Shown one piece after another: positions 1-64,000 of a stretch of 64,000 nt of DNA (the first letter of the stretch is position 1; each line of letters opens with the position of its first letter). Source of the stretch: Callipepla californica brunnescens (lineage: Eukaryota; Chordata; Aves; Galliformes; Odontophoridae). Where the stretch lies: assembly GCA_023055505.1 (NCBI GenBank), contig JALIRH010000010.1, positions 2,047,501 to 2,111,500 on the forward strand, in the 5' to 3' direction. The translations under genes and the position numbers were made by a program. The notes beneath the pieces are model-generated. The model searched no databases, was not told the DNA's origin, and saw only the letters and a program-made list of their open reading frames with translations.

Positions 1-335
1 CCCCATTCAGTCTTTTCAACGCTCTGCGGGATTTTAACATGAAAAATTGCATAGCTTCTACTGGTTCCAAAGTTGTTCCTTTAAAAGTATTGTAGTCATG
101 GTGCTTCTGGTATCAGACTTCTTTCAGAACAAGAGGCACTTCTGTCCATCTAATTTCTAATAGAGTCCAAGGGTAAGTTCTAGATCAGACTACTTCACAC
201 ATAAATTTTATCATAGATTCTCTTTCTGTAAACTGTCATTTTGTCTATTAAAGGGAGAAAAAGGCAATTCTAGTTAAAGCTGATAATAACTACAGCACTA
301 TGATTATTAACTACATAAAAATCACATGACCTCAC
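1..335 (-). other. MYO3B: MYO3B intron, truncated by window edge
   Basis: Starts at the gtgagg donor of the 336-424 exon and runs off the left edge. Neither strand shows the expected next motor segment (a V-L-Y-x-x-x-G continuation), so that exon is further left. No repeat or RNA recognised. Confidence 0.85.
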
Positions 336-57394
<57,059 letters not shown>

Positions 57395-57591
57395 CTATCA
57401 GAAAACAAAACAAAAAATGCATTATCCTAATGCACAATTCATAGTGTTACACAGAACTATTTTTTTGAGTCACGTAGAACCCTCATTAGCTTTCAAATTC
57501 ACATCATTGCATATATAAAACTCATAACCCAGTTGGCAAATATTCCACAAAATTTCTTAGTTAATTAGAACTTCTCTTAGTTGTTGCTGTT

Positions 57592-57655
57592 TTATTTGTT
57601 TTTTTGTTGTTGTTTTGGTAGGGTTTTTTTATTTTGTTTTGTTTTTTGTGGTTTT
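57592..57655. repeat. G/T-rich low-complexity tract
   Basis: Imperfect TTTG/TTTTG units such as gttttttgtggttttgataa. It lies about 200 bp upstream of the kinase exon in gene orientation, so it reads as an A/C-rich tract in the transcript. Confidence 0.85.
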
Positions 57656-58710
57656 GATAAGTATTTATTTATTTTTTTAAATTAAGCCCTATGGAATGCT
57701 TCAAATATCTATGCAATAACACTGCTCTACTGAATTATGTTCTTGAACATGCTTCCTACAAAAACCAATGCAAAGGAAGACAGAATCCTATTGATGTTAT
57801 TCTTATGAACTTCTATGACTATTCATGAGGAAAGACTAAAGACTGATCTGCACAGCTGCTTTTTAGATAAGAATATTCCTGCACTCATTTCTGTCTTTTT
57901 AAAAAATACATTTTTTTTTTTATTTTATTTCTATAAGGTAGTAGGGTTCTAGTAATAATAACTAAAAAAAAAAAACTTAACACACCACATACCTTGTCTC
58001 CTCCCTTAAACATCAGCAGAGTTTCAAATCATAAACCTGATGCACACTTCAGTTACCTCATTGTTTGCATTCTAATCAAAAGCTAACTAACAGACGCAAG
58101 CTGGAAATGTGACGTCATTTAATTATGAGATTCAAACTACTGTTTAAATTTAGCTTTTATATTTGCAGCAGCAAAAACGTCATTTTCACTGGCTTTTGCT
58201 CTGTCTTCACTCTGACTCAAGTTTTTCATCAAATACATTTGGCATCAGCTGTTCCCCCAGCTCAGTTTTCCTCAGAGGTTGAAAGGGACTTTTGTGTTTA
58301 TTATGTTTGTTTCTCTATATAGTTTTCAAAACACCTGTATACTCTTGGACACTTTTTCTGTACAAACAAACAAACACACAAGTCAGTTCCTAAGGCCATG
58401 ACTCAGAGGAAACTGGAAGTGGCTTATCCATAGTTGCTTAATGAAATGTGCTGTGGTCTCCTTCCTTCTTAAAACAAGAAAATATTTTATCAGCTTGCCA
58501 GGACTGGTAAACGCTATCTCAAAAGCTCAGCTGAGGTCTCCCACATTCAAAGACACCACCACTTTTTATTCTATAAACACATCTAAATAGTTCTTAACTG
58601 CAGGCCAATGGCATAATTTGCTGGTGGAAGGATGGTAGATAGGGACTGTTGGTTAAAAAAGAAAATAAGAAGTTGCTGAGCTTGACTCAGCTTTACTCTT
58701 TTAAGAAGAG

Positions 58711-58724
58711 AAATAAATAAATAA
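58711..58724. repeat. Short (AAAT)n tract
   Basis: Three to four AAAT units. Confidence 0.85.
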
Positions 58725-59371
58725 AGCATATCTATAAGCCCTGTGTTCCACAGTTAACAGCTACAAATTCAGTAAATATGGTACATGGAGGTAAAATATT
58801 GGCACTCTTATCCAGGGAATTTAAACACTGTCAGTTCGTCCGCTATTCTAACATCAGAGCCTGAATTGATTCTTTTAGAAAAATATCCCCTTAATCTGCA
58901 TTTTTTGTTCCCAGAAATTCACAACTGGACCTTAGTACCAAGTACACATTAGACAGTTTCACTATAGTGAGAGCAGCTTCAGAGAAAAATGTACAAAATG
59001 AGTTGCTTTTCTGACAAAGTATGCAGTATGTATATGACTTCAGCGATCATTTGGTTTGAAACAAGCCTTAAATTTCAGTGGAACTTTATTATTAGAATCT
59101 TACAATCTTACACGCCATTAATGGATGCACCAGTAAATAGCACTAATTTTAATTTTCAAAGTAGGAGTCTGACTACACCTATTTCCTTTATGAACAACGT
59201 ATAAAGACAATTTGCTTTATATATTAGCTAGAAGACAACTCAGTCCCAAAATTTAAAGAAATAGCATTCTCAGTCATAGTTTAGAAGCTAAGTCCTCGGG
59301 AATGCCCCAGTTCTGTCCTGCTTTAAAAGCCATTGGAACTCCCTGGAAAGCAAAAATCTCTGACAGACAGA

Positions 59372-59390
59372 TAAAAATAAATAAATAAAT
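59372..59390. repeat. Short (AAAT)n tract
   Basis: aaaaataaataaataaat, four units. Confidence 0.85.
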
Positions 59391-61096
59391 CCATTGATTC
59401 ATCTTTTATTATGTTCCTGTCTCTACAGAGAACTCAGAGATACCTATTTTTAGAAATATATATCCTTTTCCTTTGGAAACCTGGAATTAAAACTGCCTCC
59501 CAGCTTTTAAAGCTCTGCTGATTCCTGCTTTGCATGGTGGGGCCTGAAGTCAGAGAGCCCAGAAGAAATTATCTGAAACTGAAGAATGTCCTACTACCTT
59601 TCTCAACCTTATGCAAAGACACTGTCACATCTGTACCTGTTTTGTATCCAGTAAAATCTCCCCATGCTGGCAAAAGACAAAAAGAAGAAGGCAGGTATTT
59701 TTTCCCAAAACATTAGGAGATGATGTAGTTAACCATGAGATTTGGCAGTGGATGTCATAGGAACAAGCACCAAGTCTTTCCGTAGACTGTTTATGTGCAC
59801 ACAGGAGCCCAGGTTGCTAAGGAGACGGATCTTTTGTACTAGTTGTAATTTCATCATGGTTTCACACCCAGTTAGACTGCATTAGGATGGAAAACACCTT
59901 ATAGTAACAGAGAGGAACAGACAATGTGACGGTACATGTCAACACTATTTGTGTAGAAGGTCAAAGTGGGACAGGGTGAGGTGGGGGTGATCCACTGGTC
60001 TGGCAAATACAGCACATAAATCAGTGACACTAACTGGAGGGAATTTAGAGAAGCCAGGGATTAAGCGCGTGCAATTTATAACTTCTACAGAAACATAACA
60101 CTTCACAGAAGAACACAAGATGATTCACCCTCTGACAAAAAGATTTTGTACTCAAGAATATAATTCTACTTCCTTTGAAATCAACGCAAATATTCCTCTG
60201 AACTCCAGGAAGCACGTTAAGCAGATCACAGTGTATATAAAAGTATGAAAACATAATACAGAGCACTATCTGTTATTCATACACTGGAAGTAATGCTTGT
60301 AATTAGAAAGATCTAGATACGTTTAGCAGAAGCAAAACACACCAAACCTTTAGAAACTTACCTGAAATTATTAGAAGTGAACTTACTTCCATTTTGTCTC
60401 CGTGCTGGCAATACATGTATGAAACACAGCTGCAAGCACATACAGTACAACAGACTGATAATAACAGTACAAATCTGCTACCTGGAGACAATCACTATAC
60501 AATTAGCACTGGTAGTGACCCACCAGGAGAAACGAGTCTGTACTTAGAACTTTGATACTCCTGAAGAAAGGCAATGCTGTACTCAGCTGCCGTAGCTAAC
60601 TAAGCAGATTATGAGGTGCGTGAGCACAATGCTGAAAACAGAGCACCACATATGAAAAATCAATGTGGAACAAAATTCTTACCCTTGCTGCAAGGAGAAC
60701 AAAACTGCTAACTATGCAAGTGGAAATAAATCAACTGAATTTCTGTGTTCTGACACTACACAATCCAACTTTTTATACAGGTGGTAAATATAAAATTAAA
60801 TATTCATAGAAATCTTATGCATCAAAACAAAAAAGACAACAAAAAAATCACCGAGGATACTGAACTATCCAGAGCAAAGTTGACGCACGTGTATTTAGGG
60901 TATATATAACACATGCATTTATGTACACGTGAACAGTCACACGATTAAAATAAGCAAATTCATGGGTGAAATTGGTTCAGTATCAGACCACTTTTTCAAT
61001 TTGGATTTCTGTTCCATATTTGTGATTATCATTCAAATATTTCCATGGTGCATCAGAAAATGACTGTATTGTTAAAAATGTTACCAAAATAAAAAT

Positions 61097-61112
61097 TAAT
61101 TATTAATAATTA
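61097..61112. repeat. 16-bp perfect AT palindrome
   Basis: taattattaataatta is its own reverse complement and contains TAATTA homeodomain-type cores. It lies in a long AT-rich zone (61080-61170), so it may be compositional. Confidence 0.85.
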
Positions 61113-64000
61113 TTTTAAATCATTTTCATTACTAATTGTTTCAATTAACATTGATTAATTTAAAAGAATCATATATCAAGCAGTCAAATGTATTTTAAGA
61201 TCTATGAATAAACTGAAGTATGTCTTTATTCTTACCTTAGCCCAGTAAAATATACCTGAGACCATTAGACTGCCCTAATAGAGGTCAGTATTCGTAGGGA
61301 AAAAGGAGCACCTCTCATTAACACCTCTTATTAGACCAAAAGATACAGTGTGGTAAAAAGAGATAAGTTTTTGAGCACATGTATTTTGCTTTCTACCATG
61401 GATTCAACACGGCTTCAACACAGCTAATTGAAGTGTCATTGATACATTTTATTAACAACCCACAGAACCTGGCTGTAAGGATCCACAGCCTACACAGACT
61501 TGGAAATGGTGTTGCGTGAAGCAACAGAAAACAGAGGAAACCTCCATTCCTTAAACTGTGTTCTCAAAAAGGTAACTTTGTTTATATCATGTCAGTCAGC
61601 TCTCAGAAGGTGTCATCTTCGAATCAGTCATTGCAGTTACATGCAGCCTTTTAGAGATCTAATTCTATCCCACATTTTGATTTTGCCATTGACCAGCTGT
61701 AACAGCCACCCAGTCTCGCCCCAACTATTTAGAGCAAAGATTTCCACTTATTATGTCCTCACATCTACAGTGTATCAGTTTCTCTCCAGTACAGCCATGC
61801 CATTTTCCATATGTGCTACAGGACCACACTCAAAACCAGTTCCGCATTTCAAGGAGATGGATTATATTCCCTAAATACTACTGACTAACACATTGTGGCA
61901 TCCTTTTATTTAAAACTCCTGGAAGCAGTGATGCTATTTCAAAATATGTCAAGTAGACAGTTCCTTTACACCCTACTCTTATGTACTAACATAAACACAG
62001 TAATGTCAAACTACAGGCATTATTCAAATCACAATGTAACAGAAGTCACACACACTATTATCCGTACGTTACATTACTTTTTTTCCATACTAAAAATAAA
62101 TGGGATTTACAAGTATTTCACAATTAATTCTGAGGCCAGATGAATGCAAAATTCTGTCAAAGAAGCTGAAATGTTCTCTATACCTGTCTATGAAATCTTT
62201 TCCAATTTAATATCATTTATATTTATATTTAATATTTTTAATTTTTGAGTGGGCATCTTTTTATATTTTTGTCTTATTACATTTACTACAACTCAAGTTT
62301 TAAAAAGAACAAGATATCTGTAGTTAAAGCTGGTTCAGTAACATAAGTTTTAAGAGAGTAATTATTATGCTTTTGTGAAATATGGAAATTATATGGAAAT
62401 ACTTTCAAAATACTACCAATGGAGAAGGTAAACAGTTCCTGAAGTTTTGTTTATTTTAGATCTCAAGCACACATACCCTACAACTATTTTTAAATGGCTT
62501 TCTAGCAGAAAAGTAAACTCATATTGAAATCTATCCCATATATACTAAGCTGTGTTTTCATTATAAGTCAGCATGTACAAAAATTCCATGCTTAGTTAGC
62601 ATTTAAAGGCGTAGAAAAAACATGCACATCAGAAGAGCTAATTTTAGCTAATAAGGAGTTGCAGCGAAGAGAACGAGAGCTATTAGCAGAATGGTGACCT
62701 TGAGTCTCACGATACAAGCAAATGGACAACAAATACGGCAGGCTGAAATGCACCAAAATGACAACAAACTCAATAGTTTCAGGGAAATGTATCATTCTAT
62801 CTGTTTATTTAGAGTTAATTATAAGCGTAAGCACTGTTTAGTGATAGCATTCTCTCTTCTACATCATCTTTTCAATTCAGTATTTAACTATAGAAGATGT
62901 ATTTACTATTAAAAATTCGGTTTTGTTGCTGGTTTTGTTTTTGCTCTTGGAGAGTTTATTGTGAATTTTTCATGTCCCCTACAATAGAAAGGTAAATATG
63001 AAGTAAATACGAAATTAGCCCTAAACTTAGAAGAGGGAGCTGTATTTTGACTGAATTCTAAGGCCTGAAAACAGCCTTTAATGAAGACCAACTTCAATGG
63101 GAAATTTGTGAGCCACCACCAATTGAGATTTTTCTCTTTATATATTTTTCTGCTGCATGCTCTGATGTCATTTTGGTGCTTTTTGTACTGGTTTGGTCTG
63201 CTTTTCTTTAGATCATGCAGAGAATTTCATACCGAATGGAAGCATTGTTTCAGTGCTAGACTTATTTCATACACAAACAAACAAATGTAAAGATAAAAAA
63301 TACAAAGGAGCACTGAAAAAGACAATTTAAACTAGTAATTTAACATTTAAATTGGTTTTAACATTTCAGGAATTTATTCTGATGCTTAGATGTACGGCGT
63401 TTTGTTCCAGGAAACATGCCTTGATTCAGGAGGGGAAAGGAAACTAATTGGTGGTTTCTGTATCAGTCTCATTGGTCATTACTTCATCTTGGCAGGATGG
63501 CAACAAGTACCGAAAGTACACAGTTGATACAGCTTTAAATAATAGTGTGACATCTGAAATCCCTTCGAAATCAATAGCAAAACAGAGCCAAGATTCTACT
63601 TCTGATGAACTCTTTAGAGAGTAAATTTTACAGATTACAGATCTCTTACTGCAACTTTATCAGTCTTTCTTTCCTACTGTTTTGTTCATATTTCAAAATG
63701 CAGTTCTTCAAAGGATCAACTACATTTTAATTTAATTCCTTTCAAAGCATAATAATATATGCAGCATTGCCATTTTCTAGCAGATATCAATAAAAATATA
63801 GTACTGTACTCCTTCTGGCTTAAACTGCCTTCAGCATCCTTTCAATTCTTTCTATATTCAGTTATCTTTTTCTACTTCGGTTCCCAAACATACAGATTAT
63901 AACTGAGCTTGTTTTAAGGGTCAACGTTCATAGCAAGAAACTAGTTGGCTAAGTCATGATAACTTCATGAAACAAAAATGTTGATCTGGTAAACAAAACT

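Larger units (their letters stand above)
57395..64000 (-). other. MYO3B: MYO3B intron sequence upstream of the first visible exon
   Basis: The preceding exon should encode the kinase catalytic and activation loops (HRDVKGNN, DFG, APE). I found no such text on the minus strand in these 6.6 kb, so the region is read as one truncated intron of at least that length. It contains short (AAAT)n tracts, G/T-rich sequence near 57592-57655, and a 16-bp AT palindrome at 61097-61112. The 124-codon plus-strand frame at 61500-61874 has no recognisable domain. Confidence 0.75.

Noticed and set aside
61500..61874. 124-codon plus-strand open frame
   Set aside because: No domain, splice context or low-complexity bias that suggests a gene; it lies antisense in an intron and its length is possible by chance in 64 kb.
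62592..62795. Minus-strand frame considered as an upstream MYO3B exon
   Set aside because: Does not contain kinase motifs (no HRD, DFG or glycine loop) and does not fit the phase-0 entry needed by the 57394 exon.

Overview
The window is vertebrate nuclear DNA, and almost certainly from a bird. It is AT-rich and carries typical introns, several CR1 LINE fragments and an avian-type endogenous retroviral LTR. The short introns around the motor exons also fit a bird. I cannot decide the species; a galliform such as chicken is plausible.

One gene runs through nearly the whole window on the minus strand: the middle of MYO3B, class III myosin B, an N-terminal protein kinase fused to a myosin motor. 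I can place 15 consecutive coding exons between 57394 and 336. Their phases match at all 14 junctions and together they give 1,917 nt, or 639 uninterrupted codons. They run from kinase subdomain IX, through the kinase C-lobe and the kinase-motor linker, into the motor past the P-loop, switch I, the TEDS-rule site, switch II and the relay helix, ending at the HYAGK strand. The start codon, the kinase N-lobe and activation loop, the converter, the IQ motifs and the tail lie outside the window. Residue numbers in the entries count from the first codon of the 57394 exon.

Layout, right to left in gene order: 57395-64000 is intron with no recognised exon. Then come one kinase exon (57249-57394), a 21.9 kb intron, a 66-nt kinase exon (35323-35388), a 10.9 kb intron, the last kinase exon (24259-24414), a 13.0 kb intron, and a compact block of 12 linker and motor exons within 336-11227. 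About 72% of the window is the first three introns. These hold nearly all the recognisable mobile-element debris: CR1 pieces near 13.8, 22.0, 22.5, 45.6, 47.2, 54.0 and 54.3 kb, and a solo LTR at 50.1-50.7 kb.

The most notable point is a non-canonical GC-AG intron (2832-4300). Using the GT four bases further in would put a stop codon at the start of the next exon. I saw no second gene, no tRNA or rRNA, no CRISPR and no novel multi-gene system. Apart from the gene and the repeats, the open frames look like chance.
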